DNA from: JAAUTS01 sp038250235
GTDB lineage: Bacteria; Verrucomicrobiota; Verrucomicrobiia; Methylacidiphilales; JAAUTS01
DNA length: 64,000 nucleotides
Direction of reading: 5' to 3'
NCBI GenBank assembly: GCA_038250235.1
Contig: JBBSCO010000001.1
Coordinates: 1 to 64,000 of the forward strand
Shown here: positions 9,082-18,360 of the stretch, in pieces
Numbering within the stretch: the first letter of the stretch is position 1
Layout of the letters: the number at the start of each line of letters is the position of its first letter
Position numbers and translations under genes: made by a program
The notes under the pieces: generated by a model
What the model saw: the letters and a program-made list of their open reading frames with translations, nothing else
Told to the model about the DNA's origin: nothing
Databases searched by the model: none

Positions 9082-10095
9082 TCAGGGATATTTTACAGGA
9101 ATGTCAACATAGACAGGGTAGTGATCGCTGGCCAGGCCGGGCTCGTCACCTCCGAAAACATCCTTTCGTTTGCTGGCGCCTTTGGAAAGAATCTGAGCCA
9201 CAGGTATGTTTTCACCCCACCCTGAGGAGAACCAGATGTAATCAAAGGTTCCGTCCGGATAAGGTTCTCCGACACGGGCAGGCAGTGTGACGATTTCACT
9301 CCGCTTCTTGCTGCCGAAAGAGTGCCTGAATCCCATGTCGTGGAGCTCTTTGAACGTTTCTTCATCCTCAAATTCTTTGGCGAAATAGTCAGTATTGAAG
9401 TCACCGCAGACCAGGATTTTATCCCGGTAAGGATCAAGTCCCAGGCGGTAGAAATCGCGTTTCAGTTCCCGAATGGCGGCGAGTCTTTTCGCATAATTCG
9501 AGGCGCGATCTTTTTCATTCTCGGCACCGAAATTACTTTTTTTGTGTCCGTTGTAGACGACAAATTTCAGATTGCCGATTTCATAGCGCATGGCCAACCA
9601 GCCCCTGGTGGGCCGGATCTCACCGGTTAGCGTGGCGAAGTCGACCTCCCAGATATCCTTCCAAGCGGGGCGGGAGAGAAGTCCAGTTTGCTGTTGGACT
9701 TTATCAGAGAGAAGGCGTTCCTGGTTTTCACTGTTAAACCAGGAGGAGGCGATGAAATTGTAGGCATGGCTGCCCAGGTTGTTGTTCAGGGTGATCAGGG
9801 CGCCTAGATTGCGTGTTTCTTGGGTGAGAAGGATGTCGGGATTAAACTCTTTGAGCATTGCCGCTACGGCGGCAACCTGCCATTCCACATTTTCTTTGGC
9901 ACTTTTTCGCATACCGGCGGGAAACCACTCGATGTTCCAGGTGGCGACCCGCACGAAAGGTTTGGCCTGGAAGGTTTCGGCGTTTTTTTGTTCGTGGATG
10001 AAGGGTTTTTCAATTCGAGCATCGGCTGCCAGGCTAAAGGATGCGACGTAAACGAAAGTGGCAAGAACAGTGAGGCGGAGAAGAGATTGAGCCAT
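9082..10095 (-). CDS. Secreted endonuclease/exonuclease/phosphatase-family protein
   Basis: Predicted exported metal-dependent hydrolase of the endonuclease/exonuclease/phosphatase (DNase I-like) superfamily. The chosen ATG at 10095 gives a signal peptide (SLLRLTVLATFVYVASFSLA followed by ADA). The superfamily motifs are in order: VATWNIEWFP, DILLTQETRN (metal-binding Glu), a central FVVYNGHKKS, VCGDFNTDY (Asp-Asn) and LASDHYPVYVDI (catalytic Asp-His). Whether it acts on nucleic acid, phospholipid or a sugar phosphate cannot be told. It follows the LacI-like regulator gene by 48 bp on the same strand. Confidence 0.82.
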   Translation of the reverse strand: MAQSLLRLTVLATFVYVASFSLAADARIEKPFIHEQKNAETFQAKPFVRVATWNIEWFPAGMRKSAKENVEWQVAAVAAMLKEFNPDILLTQETRNLGALITLNNNLGSHAYNFIASSWFNSENQERLLSDKVQQQTGLLSRPAWKDIWEVDFATLTGEIRPTRGWLAMRYEIGNLKFVVYNGHKKSNFGAENEKDRASNYAKRLAAIRELKRDFYRLGLDPYRDKILVCGDFNTDYFAKEFEDEETFKELHDMGFRHSFGSKKRSEIVTLPARVGEPYPDGTFDYIWFSSGWGENIPVAQILSKGASKRKDVFGGDEPGLASDHYPVYVDIPVKYP

Positions 10096-10143
10096 GGTTA
10101 CAACCTGTCCTATTTTTCCGTGGACTGCAACCACCGGAGAGAA

Positions 10144-11295
10144 TCAAAAGGTTAAAATCTGGCTGCTTACCGGGGTGGGGGCAATCTCGTTCTTACCTTT
10201 GGGGGGAGAGGTGGAGCTTCGGGTAGAAGATCTCAGGATTAGTTCGGTCGGCAGCAGGATTTTGACAGGTAACTGGGCAGCCTGCATTTCATTCAGAAGG
10301 TAATTGCCGGCCACACGGCCCATCTGTGACGAATAGATGTCAATGGTGGTGATGGGAGGGTCAAGAATCTGGCCATAGTGGTTGTTGTCAAAACCGACAA
10401 CACTAACCTCTTTGGGGACCTCGATCCGGAGATGTTTTAGTTCGGCGATCAGTTCAAATGCTTCCCGGTCTGAACTGCACAGGATGGCAGTGGGACGGGT
10501 GGGCAGCCCGTAAAAAATCTCTGCGGCACGGCGCGCCGTCACTTCAGTGTGGGGTTCATAAAAAACAAGATCCATCAGGGCTTCCATCCCATTCTGGCGC
10601 AAGCCATGTTGGTAGGCGGTGAAGCGTTCCCGGAATCCGTCATGAAAACTGAGTCCGTTGACGTACATCGCGATGCGGCTGTGGCCTTCGGCCATCAGGT
10701 GCCGGAGAAGTTTTTCAATGCCTGAGCGGTTGTCTGTGCAGACGCAGCCCAGATCCTGTTGGTTAATGGTGGAGTTGCCAAGAATGACGGAGGGAATCCT
10801 TGCTTTGACAACGCTTTCGATCACTGCGGGTTCCACGCGGCTGGCCAGAATCAGGCCCATGACACCTTGTTCCCGGGCCTCAAAGATACGGTCGATTTTT
10901 TCCAAGGGTGAACTGAAATCGGATAGGACACGGGTTTCGTAGCCCTCTTCAAAAAGTGTCTGTTCCAATCCGATCAACCAGTCCTGGAACAGGCTGTACC
11001 AGCCACGCAGGATGTCGGTGTTGACAACGAAAAGTGCCCCGCCAGAGGTTGGAGTGGCGTGAGGGCAGTAGCTATAACCGGACTTGCCCGGTTTGGCTTT
11101 GATCAGCGCATCACTGACATAACATTCCAAAGCATAGTCAATCGATGTTCTTGGAATTCTCAGAAGCCGACTCAATTCTGCGGAGTTGGGAAGTCCTGCT
11201 GGGAAATAACGCGTACGGATCAGTGTTTTCAGCAGGGAAAGCGCGCGATCTTTGGAGTCGAACGAAAGGCGAATGGTATCTTTTGTGAGTGGCAT
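10144..11295 (-). CDS. LacI/GalR-type effector-domain regulator with GntR-like winged helix N-terminus
   Basis: Predicted transcription regulator. Residues about 10-70 look like a GntR-type winged helix (LLKTLIRTRYFPAGLP, then AELSRLLRIPRTSIDYAL), not the classic LacI helix-turn-helix. Residues 80-370 form a periplasmic-binding-protein-like sugar-sensing domain of the LacI/GalR type (SVVGFDNNHYGQILDPPITT, MGRVAGNYLLNEM). Such hybrids are common in Verrucomicrobiota and Planctomycetota. The ATG at 11295 is used; an in-frame TTG at 11313 is less likely. The nuclease/phosphatase-family gene downstream may be co-transcribed, but no sugar-utilisation genes are adjacent. Confidence 0.85.
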   Translation of the reverse strand: MPLTKDTIRLSFDSKDRALSLLKTLIRTRYFPAGLPNSAELSRLLRIPRTSIDYALECYVSDALIKAKPGKSGYSYCPHATPTSGGALFVVNTDILRGWYSLFQDWLIGLEQTLFEEGYETRVLSDFSSPLEKIDRIFEAREQGVMGLILASRVEPAVIESVVKARIPSVILGNSTINQQDLGCVCTDNRSGIEKLLRHLMAEGHSRIAMYVNGLSFHDGFRERFTAYQHGLRQNGMEALMDLVFYEPHTEVTARRAAEIFYGLPTRPTAILCSSDREAFELIAELKHLRIEVPKEVSVVGFDNNHYGQILDPPITTIDIYSSQMGRVAGNYLLNEMQAAQLPVKILLPTELILRSSTRSSTSPPKGKNEIAPTPVSSQILTF

Positions 11296-11406
11296 AAGAA
11301 ACCGTGCTCCCAACTATTTAAATCGTAGGGAAAGATAGGGTATCTGCAAGCTAAAGCGTGGCTTGCGTGCAGGAGGATCCTGAATAGAACAGCAGCCAGG
11401 ATGTTT

Positions 11407-12102
11407 TCAGGGCTTGGCCTGCTGCTCTTTGATCTTGCGAACTTGGCGGCGCTCCAGCCATCTCCACCAATACCCGCTGGCTTTACTCCAGACCACCTCC
11501 CAGACCTGCGGATCCGGATGTTCCCGGTAGTAGTGGTAACGATCAAGGACATCCAGAACGTATTTCTTGGTGGTTGGAAAATCGATTTTCTCGATGAATA
11601 AGGCTGCAGTCGGGCTTGGCAGATCTTCGGCCCAGCGCCTTGCGTTGGTTCTTCCGGCATTGTATTCGGCAAGGGCAAAAACCATCGGCACATCGCTGTC
11701 CGCCCAACGGGAAATTGCCCTGCTGAGATACCAACTGCCGGCCATGATGCCGGTGCGGGAATCAAACAGGTCGACCGTCCTGAAATTTTCCAAATTTTCC
11801 GCCTTGGCCCACTCTCCTGCCGCAATGGGGGTGACCTGCATCAGTCCACGTTCCTCGGCCATTCCGTAGGCTCGCGTATCGAAATCACTTTCTCTCCAGA
11901 TAACAGCACGTATCAACTGGGGTTCCAATTTGTACTTTTCCGAGGCGGAGGCGATGACTGCATTGAACTGTCTGTCTTGTTCCCGTTGGATATTTCCCCA
12001 CCACCAAGCGGCAAGCACAACCAGCAGCGGCGGGATCAGCACACCCACCAGAACAGGCCAATAGCTACGTTTTTTTCGGGACATCGGTTTGGAGTATTCC
12101 AT
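11407..12102 (-). CDS. Membrane-anchored lytic transglycosylase (SLT fold)
   Basis: Predicted peptidoglycan lytic transglycosylase. With the ATG at 12102 the 231-residue protein has a basic N-terminus, one membrane anchor (WPVLVGVLIPPLLVVLAAWW) and an SLT domain. The catalytic Glu is in IWRESDFDTRA, followed by the family motif GLMQVTP, and ALAEYNAG further on. An alternative ATG six codons later (12084) is equally possible. Extra codons further upstream, to 12201, would overlap the divergent priA gene and are probably not used. It is transcribed away from priA. Confidence 0.85.
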   Translation of the reverse strand: MEYSKPMSRKKRSYWPVLVGVLIPPLLVVLAAWWWGNIQREQDRQFNAVIASASEKYKLEPQLIRAVIWRESDFDTRAYGMAEERGLMQVTPIAAGEWAKAENLENFRTVDLFDSRTGIMAGSWYLSRAISRWADSDVPMVFALAEYNAGRTNARRWAEDLPSPTAALFIEKIDFPTTKKYVLDVLDRYHYYREHPDPQVWEVVWSKASGYWWRWLERRQVRKIKEQQAKP

Positions 12103-12158
12103 GTTTGGCGGTAGGTGCAAGATGCAACAGAGTTGCTGAATCAACATGCTTGAGTAAG

Positions 12159-14414
12159 ATGCGGACGATGTCCGACCTCTTTCCCGACCAAAAGCCTGCA
12201 CTACGTTTCGTGCGGGTTGTTCCGGAAATGGCTCTGGATAGGATGTTTGATTACACGCTGCCCTCCGCGTTGGCTGGGCGGGTTCAATTGGGGTCGAGAC
12301 TCCGGGTGCCTTGGGGAAACAGGGAGGTATTGGCCTATGCCGTTGATTTTCCGTCGAAACCGGAAGTGGAAAAATGCCGGGATGTGATTGACGTGGTGGG
12401 CGAAGAGCCGTTGATTCCTGAAAACCTCATTAAACTGGCCCGTTGGATGGCAGACTATTACTGTTGTGACCAAGCCCAGGCTTTGAAGGGGATGCTGCCC
12501 GATACCGTGCGGGCGAAAGAAGATTCCTACAAAAAACGCCTTTGGGTACAGGTGCCCGGACACTTACAGCTGGAACAGGTCTCCCAGCTCTTAAAATCCG
12601 CCCGAGCCCAATGGCGGGGCTGGCAACATGCCTATGAACAGGGAGGTGGATGGTTGGCAGATCTTTCCAAACAGAGCGGGGTTTCCCTGGGTATCTGGAA
12701 GGCTTTGGAAGAAAGGCAGCTAATTGTGCTATCCCGGGAAAAAATGGAACGTGATCCCTTAGCCGGGCTGATCAAAGCCAGCGAGGACCTGGTTCTGAAT
12801 GTGGATCAGCAAGAAGCTCTCCGGGTTTATCGGGAAGAATCGCTCAAGACGCCAGCACGTCCCATCCTGCTGCAGGGGGTGACAGGGAGTGGTAAGACCG
12901 AAGTTTATCTGCAAATCATTCGTCAGGTTCTGGAGGAAGGAAAAAGTGCCCTGGTTCTGGTGCCGGAAATCGCACTGACGCCGCAGACCGTGGAGCACTT
13001 CCGCAGTCGTTTTGAAAATCTGGAGGTGAGGACGGCCGTTTTGCACAGCCACCTCAGCGCGGGGGAGCGACATGACCAGTGGCAATTGATACGGAGTGGA
13101 AAGGCCAGGGTGATCATCGGAGCGCGTTCGGCCATCTTTGCCCCTATCCAAAAGATGGGTGTCATTATCATCGATGAGGAGCATGAGGCCAGTTACAAGC
13201 AGGAGGAATCCCCCCATTATCATGCACGCGATCTGGCGGTCATGCGGGGGGCTTTGGAGCATGTGCCGGTGGTGTTGGGGTCGGCAACACCCTCTCTGGA
13301 ATCCTACCACAACAGCGTTGCAGGAAAGTACAGACTGGTTCACTTGAAGAAACGCGTTTTGGACATCAAGATGCCGGTGATTCACATTCTCGACCTGCGC
13401 AAAGAAAAACCGGAGAAAGATCAGCGTGTGGGGATCGCGGAGCGGTTGCGTGCCGCTGTCCAACTGCGTCTGGAACAAAAAGAGCAGACCATTCTTTTTC
13501 TTAATCGTCGCGGTTATGCGACCAGCCTGCAGTGTCCGAAATGTGGTTACGTGGCCGAATGTCCGCACTGCGCTGTTCCGATGACCTATCATCGTGCGAG
13601 GCATCAGCTCCGCTGCCATCTCTGCGATTATGAAAAACAGGCGCCGCAGGCCTGTCCGGAATGCGGGTTTGAGCAGTATCGTCTGGCCGGTCTGGGAACC
13701 CAGCGCATTGAAGAGAGCATCAGCAAAGCTTTTACCGGGGCCAAAGTCTGCCGCATGGATTCGGACAGCATGCGGGGAAAGAGTGCCTACCAGAAAGCTT
13801 TGCAGGATTTTCGCGAGGGCCGGACTGAAATCCTTGTTGGCACCCAGATGATTGCCAAAGGCCTGCATTTCCCCAACGTTACCTGCGTGGGGGTGATCAA
13901 TTGCGATCTGGCCCTGCAACTTCCGGATTTCCGCGCGTCTGAGCGTGTGTTCCAGCAACTGGTGCAGGTTGCGGGACGTGCTGGACGTGGAGAAAAGCCG
14001 GGAGAGGTTTTCATCCAGACCTATACACCTTTCCATCCGTCCATCCAGTTTGCGCGGCACCATGATGTTGATGGATTCCTGGAGCAGGAACTGGATTACC
14101 GCAAGGCCCATGGTTATCCTCCATTCAGGAGGGCGGCTTTGATCAAGTTCCGGGGCCGTTCAGAAGAAAAGACCAAGTATTGCATTGAGGTGGCGGCGAA
14201 ACTTTTGAAAGAGGTTGCGGGAAAAGACACGGAGATTCCCGAACCATCGCCGGCGCCCATTCCCAAAATAAAAGACCATTATCGTTTCCAGCTTTTTCTG
14301 CTGACCAAAAATATGCCGGCCCTGAGCCGTGTGCTCAAGCAGCAGCTGTTGCCTAAAGAATGGCCTGATGGGATTAGGATGAGTATTGATATTGATGCGG
14401 TGAGTTTGATGTAG
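12159..14414 (+). CDS. priA: Primosomal protein N' (replication restart helicase PriA)
   Basis: DEAH-type 3'-5' DNA helicase that restarts stalled replication forks. An N-terminal 3'-DNA-binding domain (LDRMFDYTLP) is followed by helicase domain 1 with Walker A GVTGSGKTEVY and box II DEEHEASYKQ. Cysteine pairs for two zinc ions follow (CPKCGYVAECPHC, CHLCDY, CPECG), then helicase domain 2 with VGTQMIAKGLHFPNV and QVAGRAGRG. The start at 12159 gives 751 residues; an ATG nine bases later is equally plausible. The divergent lytic transglycosylase gene shares the short promoter region. Confidence 0.93.
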   Translation: MRTMSDLFPDQKPALRFVRVVPEMALDRMFDYTLPSALAGRVQLGSRLRVPWGNREVLAYAVDFPSKPEVEKCRDVIDVVGEEPLIPENLIKLARWMADYYCCDQAQALKGMLPDTVRAKEDSYKKRLWVQVPGHLQLEQVSQLLKSARAQWRGWQHAYEQGGGWLADLSKQSGVSLGIWKALEERQLIVLSREKMERDPLAGLIKASEDLVLNVDQQEALRVYREESLKTPARPILLQGVTGSGKTEVYLQIIRQVLEEGKSALVLVPEIALTPQTVEHFRSRFENLEVRTAVLHSHLSAGERHDQWQLIRSGKARVIIGARSAIFAPIQKMGVIIIDEEHEASYKQEESPHYHARDLAVMRGALEHVPVVLGSATPSLESYHNSVAGKYRLVHLKKRVLDIKMPVIHILDLRKEKPEKDQRVGIAERLRAAVQLRLEQKEQTILFLNRRGYATSLQCPKCGYVAECPHCAVPMTYHRARHQLRCHLCDYEKQAPQACPECGFEQYRLAGLGTQRIEESISKAFTGAKVCRMDSDSMRGKSAYQKALQDFREGRTEILVGTQMIAKGLHFPNVTCVGVINCDLALQLPDFRASERVFQQLVQVAGRAGRGEKPGEVFIQTYTPFHPSIQFARHHDVDGFLEQELDYRKAHGYPPFRRAALIKFRGRSEEKTKYCIEVAAKLLKEVAGKDTEIPEPSPAPIPKIKDHYRFQLFLLTKNMPALSRVLKQQLLPKEWPDGIRMSIDIDAVSLM

Positions 14415-14861
14415 GAACAAGGGAATTTAAGACCAGGACTCCAGGCCTGCGAAATTCGCGAAAAAGCGCAAAAAATTCTGTTTGCTTGAAGAATTGATAA
14501 CGCAATACCTTCGTTAAAACCATGGCGGTCAGAATATCGTCCGGCGAGACGCCAGGATGGAGCAGGTATGAGATATACCAAGAACCGGCGAGCAACGAAG
14601 CGGGACGGCTTTCTGACCCCAGCCCAAAGGGCCGCACTCGTCACGCAGAGTATCAGGACTTCTTTCACAGCTTCCAAGGAGCAACTCATGCAGGTGTAAC
14701 GGGAACTTCGCTTTTTTAAAAATAATTTTTGATTCCTATCCGTTATCCGATTGTTGCGTCTTAGAACCTTTGCGCTCTTTGCGTTAAATTTTTTTCTAAT
14801 TTTTGCCCCGGAAAGGTGCTTGTGGCGCTTACTTAAGTCTTTACATTGGATCGCCTAGCTT
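14415..14861. other. 447-bp intergenic region between priA and metG with imperfect inverted repeat
   Basis: I see no convincing gene here. Two similar GC-poor motifs built around TTTGCGCTnTTTGCG occur in opposite orientation near the ends (14451-14475 and 14767-14795), so the stretch may be a small non-autonomous element or a pair of dispersed intergenic repeats. A 65-codon ORF inside (14522-14719) has no recognisable features. Confidence 0.5.
14451..14795. repeat. Imperfect inverted repeat pair (about 21 bp arms) flanking 290 bp
   Basis: The left arm (about 14451-14475) on the reverse strand reads TTTGCGCTTTTTCGCGAATT. The right arm (about 14767-14795) on the forward strand reads TTTGCGCTCTTTGCGTTAAA. 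The two agree at most positions. Motifs of this kind are scattered through intergenic DNA of many environmental bacteria. No target-site duplication was identified. Confidence 0.4.
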
Positions 14862-16421
14862 ATGTCAGAATCCAACACCTATTATATCACCACTGCCATT
14901 GATTATGTGAATGGTTTTCCCCATGTCGGCCATGCCTACGAAAAAGTGCTGACCGATGTTATGGCTCGTCACCAGCGCCGTTTGGGACGGGATGTCTATT
15001 TCCTGACCGGGGTGGACGAACATGGAATGAAGGTCCAGCAGAGCGCGGCCAAACAGAACCGGGCCCCGCAGGAGTTCTGTGATGAAATGGCCGGCCATTT
15101 CAGGTCTCTTTATGACAGGCTGAATGTTTCCTACGATGATTTCATTCGCACCACGGAAACCCGGCATAAGAAAGTCGTGCAGACTGTGCTACAACAGCTT
15201 TTTGATGCGGGCGAAATTTATTCGGGCAACTACGAGGGATATTACAGTCCGAGAACCGAACAGTTCCTGACCGAAAAAGACCGGGTAAAGGGCGAATTCC
15301 CGGAAAGCTTCGGTGAGGTGGTTTTCCTTCAGGAAAAAAATTACTTTTTCAAACTATCGAAGTACCAGTCCTGGCTGGTGGAGTTTTATGAAAAGAATCC
15401 CGACTTCATTTATCCCTCGTTCCGCACCAAGGAAGTGCTCGGCGCCCTTCAGGATCCGATTCCCGACCTTTGCATTTCGCGTCCTTCCGCGCGTTTGAGT
15501 TGGGGTATTCCTCTGCCCTTCGATGCCGACGGGGTGACCTATGTCTGGTTTGATGCGTTGGTGAATTATATTTCCGTGCTGGGTTACGAGTCTGGAAAAG
15601 TGGGGGATAAATGGCCTGCGGTGCATGTCATCGGGAAAGACATCCTGGTTCCCCCGCATGCGATTTACTGGCCGGCCATGCTGAAAGCCATCGGGGTTGA
15701 AATGCCGAAACAGTTGGTGGTGCACGGCTGGTGGACACAGAACAAAGAGAAGATGAGCAAGTCCGTCGGCAATGTGGTGGATCCCTTGGAGTTGATCGAT
15801 CTTTATGGGGTGGATGCGTTCCGTTATTTTGTCATGAGAGAGATGGCGGTGGGCTATGATGCGGATTTTTCCATCGATCAGTTCAAGCTGCGTTATCAGA
15901 GCGAATTGGGCAATACTCTGGGGAATCTGGTCAACCGGGCGATTTCCATGATCAAGCGTTATCGTGTAGGAGTGATTCCTGCCGCCAGTGCGGAATTGAC
16001 TCCGGATCAGGAAAGTTTCCGGAGTGATATTCTAGGATCTATCCGAACCTACCGCGAAAACATGGACAAACTACAGATTCATGTGGCGGTGATGGAACTT
16101 TGGAAGGCGTTCATGCGGGCCAATCAGTATGTGGATGTCACGGCTCCTTTCAAGATGGCCAAAGACGAATCCAAGCAAAAGGAACTGGATCATGTCCTGC
16201 ATGAACTGGCCGCCACCCTGGATCTTTTGATTGGAGAATTGGAGCCGCTCCTACCGGCCACTGCCGCTAAGATCGCCTTTCAGTTGGGACGGAATCTGAT
16301 CCCCAGGGTGAAGAGTGGACCGCCTTCCTGGCCTGGGGATTTGGCCGGTGTCCAAGTTGGTGAGCCTCAAGTGCTCTTCCCAAGGTTGGAAGTAGCTAAA
16401 GCCGCACCAATCTCACCTTGA
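14862..16421 (+). CDS. metG: Methionyl-tRNA synthetase, zinc-less short form
   Basis: Charges tRNA-Met with methionine. The class I motif HIGH appears as HVGH in FPHVGHAYEKVLTD, and KMSKS as KMSKSVGN. The connective-peptide region where many MetRS have a CxxC zinc knuckle reads YYSPRTEQFLTEKDRVKG, with no cysteines, so this is a zinc-independent form. The 519 residues end after the anticodon-binding helical domain; the C-terminal tRNA-binding (Trbp111-like) domain found in longer MetRS is absent. Upstream is a 447-bp repeat-bearing intergenic region. Confidence 0.95.
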   Translation: MSESNTYYITTAIDYVNGFPHVGHAYEKVLTDVMARHQRRLGRDVYFLTGVDEHGMKVQQSAAKQNRAPQEFCDEMAGHFRSLYDRLNVSYDDFIRTTETRHKKVVQTVLQQLFDAGEIYSGNYEGYYSPRTEQFLTEKDRVKGEFPESFGEVVFLQEKNYFFKLSKYQSWLVEFYEKNPDFIYPSFRTKEVLGALQDPIPDLCISRPSARLSWGIPLPFDADGVTYVWFDALVNYISVLGYESGKVGDKWPAVHVIGKDILVPPHAIYWPAMLKAIGVEMPKQLVVHGWWTQNKEKMSKSVGNVVDPLELIDLYGVDAFRYFVMREMAVGYDADFSIDQFKLRYQSELGNTLGNLVNRAISMIKRYRVGVIPAASAELTPDQESFRSDILGSIRTYRENMDKLQIHVAVMELWKAFMRANQYVDVTAPFKMAKDESKQKELDHVLHELAATLDLLIGELEPLLPATAAKIAFQLGRNLIPRVKSGPPSWPGDLAGVQVGEPQVLFPRLEVAKAAPISP

Positions 16422-16443
16422 ATTAAAAAAACTAATATCATGC

Positions 16444-16471
16444 TTTACACATAAAGAAGAATTTGTAATAG
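16444..16471 (+). promoter_or_regulatory. Possible sigma-70-type promoter of pckG
   Basis: TTTACA (16444-16449) and TAATAG (16466-16471) are separated by 16 bp, about 70 bp before the pckG start, in an AT-rich intergenic stretch. This is a match by eye only. Confidence 0.4.
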
Positions 16472-16542
16472 TTCAGGCATGGATGTTGATCCAAGGTTGA
16501 GCCCTCGGTGAACCTCAAAAATCCCAACACGAAATACAAATC

Positions 16543-18360
16543 ATGACAACCAAATCAGTCGGTGAAGGTAAAACAAACAACCCCGCTCTCCTCAAGTGGA
16601 TCGATAAAATGGTGCTCCTCTGCGAGCCCGATCAGGTTCATTTTTGCGATGGCTCCCAGGAAGAATACGATACTCTCTGCGAGAGTCTGGTGCAGGCAGG
16701 CACGTTCAAAAAACTAAACCCGGCCAAGCGCCCCGGTTCGTATCTGGCTTTTTCAGATCCCGGTGATGTGGCCCGGGTGGAAGATCGCACCTTTATTTGT
16801 TCCCGCAGTCCTTCCGAGGCAGGCCCGACCAACAACTGGCATGATCCGGTGGATATGAAGAAAAAGCTCAAAGAGCTTTTCAAAGGCTGTATGCATGGAA
16901 GAACCATGTACGTCATTCCGTTCAGCATGGGCCCCATCGGATCTCCGATCAGTCATATCGGGGTGGAACTCTCCGACTCGCCTTACGTTGCCACCAACAT
17001 GCGCATCATGACCCGGATGGGACAACCCGTTTTTGATCTGATTGATAAAGCCGACCGTTTTGTGGTGCCCTGTTTACATTCTGTCGGTGCACCTTTGGAG
17101 AAAGGTCAAAAAGACGTGGCGTGGCCCTGCAACAAGGACAACAAATATATCGTTCACTTCCCGGAAACCCGCGAAATCTGGTCCTTCGGAAGCGGTTACG
17201 GTGGGAATGCCCTGTTGGGTAAAAAATGTTTCGCCCTGCGTATCGCCTCCAATATGGCGCGTGACGAAGGCTGGATGGCTGAACACATGCTCATCCTGGG
17301 TGTGGAAGACCCCCAAGGTCAAAAAACCTACGTGGCGGCGGCTTTCCCCTCGGCCTGCGGCAAAACCAACTTCGCCATGCTGATTCCGCCCAAACCCATG
17401 TTGGATCAGGGTTGGAAGGTCTGGACTGTCGGTGATGACATCGCCTGGATCAAACCCGGCCCGGACGGACGTCTCTATGCCATCAATCCCGAGGCCGGTT
17501 ACTTCGGCGTGGCTCCAGGGACTTCGAACAAATCGAATCCGAATGCGATGACTGCCTGCTCTAAGAACAGCATTTTCACCAATTGCGCACTGACCGAAGA
17601 TGGCGACGTCTGGTGGGAGGAGATGACCGATACTCCTCCGGCGAAACTGACCGACTGGAACGGAAATCCCTGGACCCCGGATTGCGGACGCAAGGCAGCA
17701 CATCCCAATGCCCGTTTTACCTCACCCGCAGGCCAATGTCCCACCATCGATCCAGCCTGGGAAGATCCCAAAGGTGTGCCCGTCAGTGCCTTTATTTTCG
17801 GTGGTCGTCGTATGTCGGAAGTGCCGCTGATTTTTCAGGCCTATAACTGGACCCACGGCGTGTATCTGGGTGCCACCATGGGCTCGGAAATGACCGCAGC
17901 GGCAGCCGGTGTGATGGGACAGCTTCGCGCAGATCCTTTCGCCATGCTGCCCTTCTGCGGCTATCACATGGGTGACTACATCCGCCACTGGATCAATATG
18001 GGCAAGAAGCTCAGTGAACCCCCCCGTATCTTCCACGTCAACTGGTTCCGTAAAGGCAAAGACGGCAAGTTCCTCTGGCCTGGATTCGGCGAAAACATGC
18101 GTGTCCTCAAATGGATTGTGGATCGTGTGCATGGCCGTGGGATCTCCAAAGAAACCCCGCTGGGCTGGGTGCCGCATTACGAGGACATTGACTGGACAGG
18201 AGTGAATTACTCCAAGGAGCAGTGGAATGAAGTCATGGCGGTGGATCGCGAGCGTTGGAAGCTCCTGACCCTGCAGCATGAGGAATTGTTTCTGAAACTT
18301 CATGACCATCTGCCGAAGGAGATGGTCTATGAGCGCGAGTTGCTGATTTGTCGTCTATGA
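16543..18360 (+). CDS. pckG: Phosphoenolpyruvate carboxykinase (GTP)
   Basis: Interconverts oxaloacetate + GTP and phosphoenolpyruvate + GDP + CO2, the link between TCA cycle and gluconeogenesis. The length (605 residues) and sequence fit the GTP class, not the ATP class. The nucleotide P-loop with the reactive cysteine is [10 protein letters not shown] (residues 267-276, Cys272). Other hallmarks are [20 protein letters not shown], the second kinase motif [11 protein letters not shown], and FIFGGRR near the GTP site. It has its own apparent promoter and a terminator-like hairpin 25 bases after the stop. Confidence 0.97.
   Translation: MTTKSVGEGKTNNPALLKWIDKMVLLCEPDQVHFCDGSQEEYDTLCESLVQAGTFKKLNPAKRPGSYLAFSDPGDVARVEDRTFICSRSPSEAGPTNNWHDPVDMKKKLKELFKGCMHGRTMYVIPFSMGPIGSPISHIGVELSDSPYVATNMRIMTRMGQPVFDLIDKADRFVVPCLHSVGAPLEKGQKDVAWPCNKDNKYIVHFPETREIWSFGSGYGGNALLGKKCFALRIASNMARDEGWMAEHMLILGVEDPQGQKTYVAAAFPSACGKTNFAMLIPPKPMLDQGWKVWTVGDDIAWIKPGPDGRLYAINPEAGYFGVAPGTSNKSNPNAMTACSKNSIFTNCALTEDGDVWWEEMTDTPPAKLTDWNGNPWTPDCGRKAAHPNARFTSPAGQCPTIDPAWEDPKGVPVSAFIFGGRRMSEVPLIFQAYNWTHGVYLGATMGSEMTAAAAGVMGQLRADPFAMLPFCGYHMGDYIRHWINMGKKLSEPPRIFHVNWFRKGKDGKFLWPGFGENMRVLKWIVDRVHGRGISKETPLGWVPHYEDIDWTGVNYSKEQWNEVMAVDRERWKLLTLQHEELFLKLHDHLPKEMVYERELLICRL

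Noticed and set aside
12759..14111. 450-codon open frame on the minus strand inside priA
   Set aside because: It lies wholly opposite the well-supported helicase gene, has no domain, and such long shadow frames are common in GC-balanced coding DNA.
14522..14719. 65-codon ORF in the priA-metG gap
   Set aside because: No ribosome binding site, no conserved pattern, and it lies within a repeat-bounded gap.
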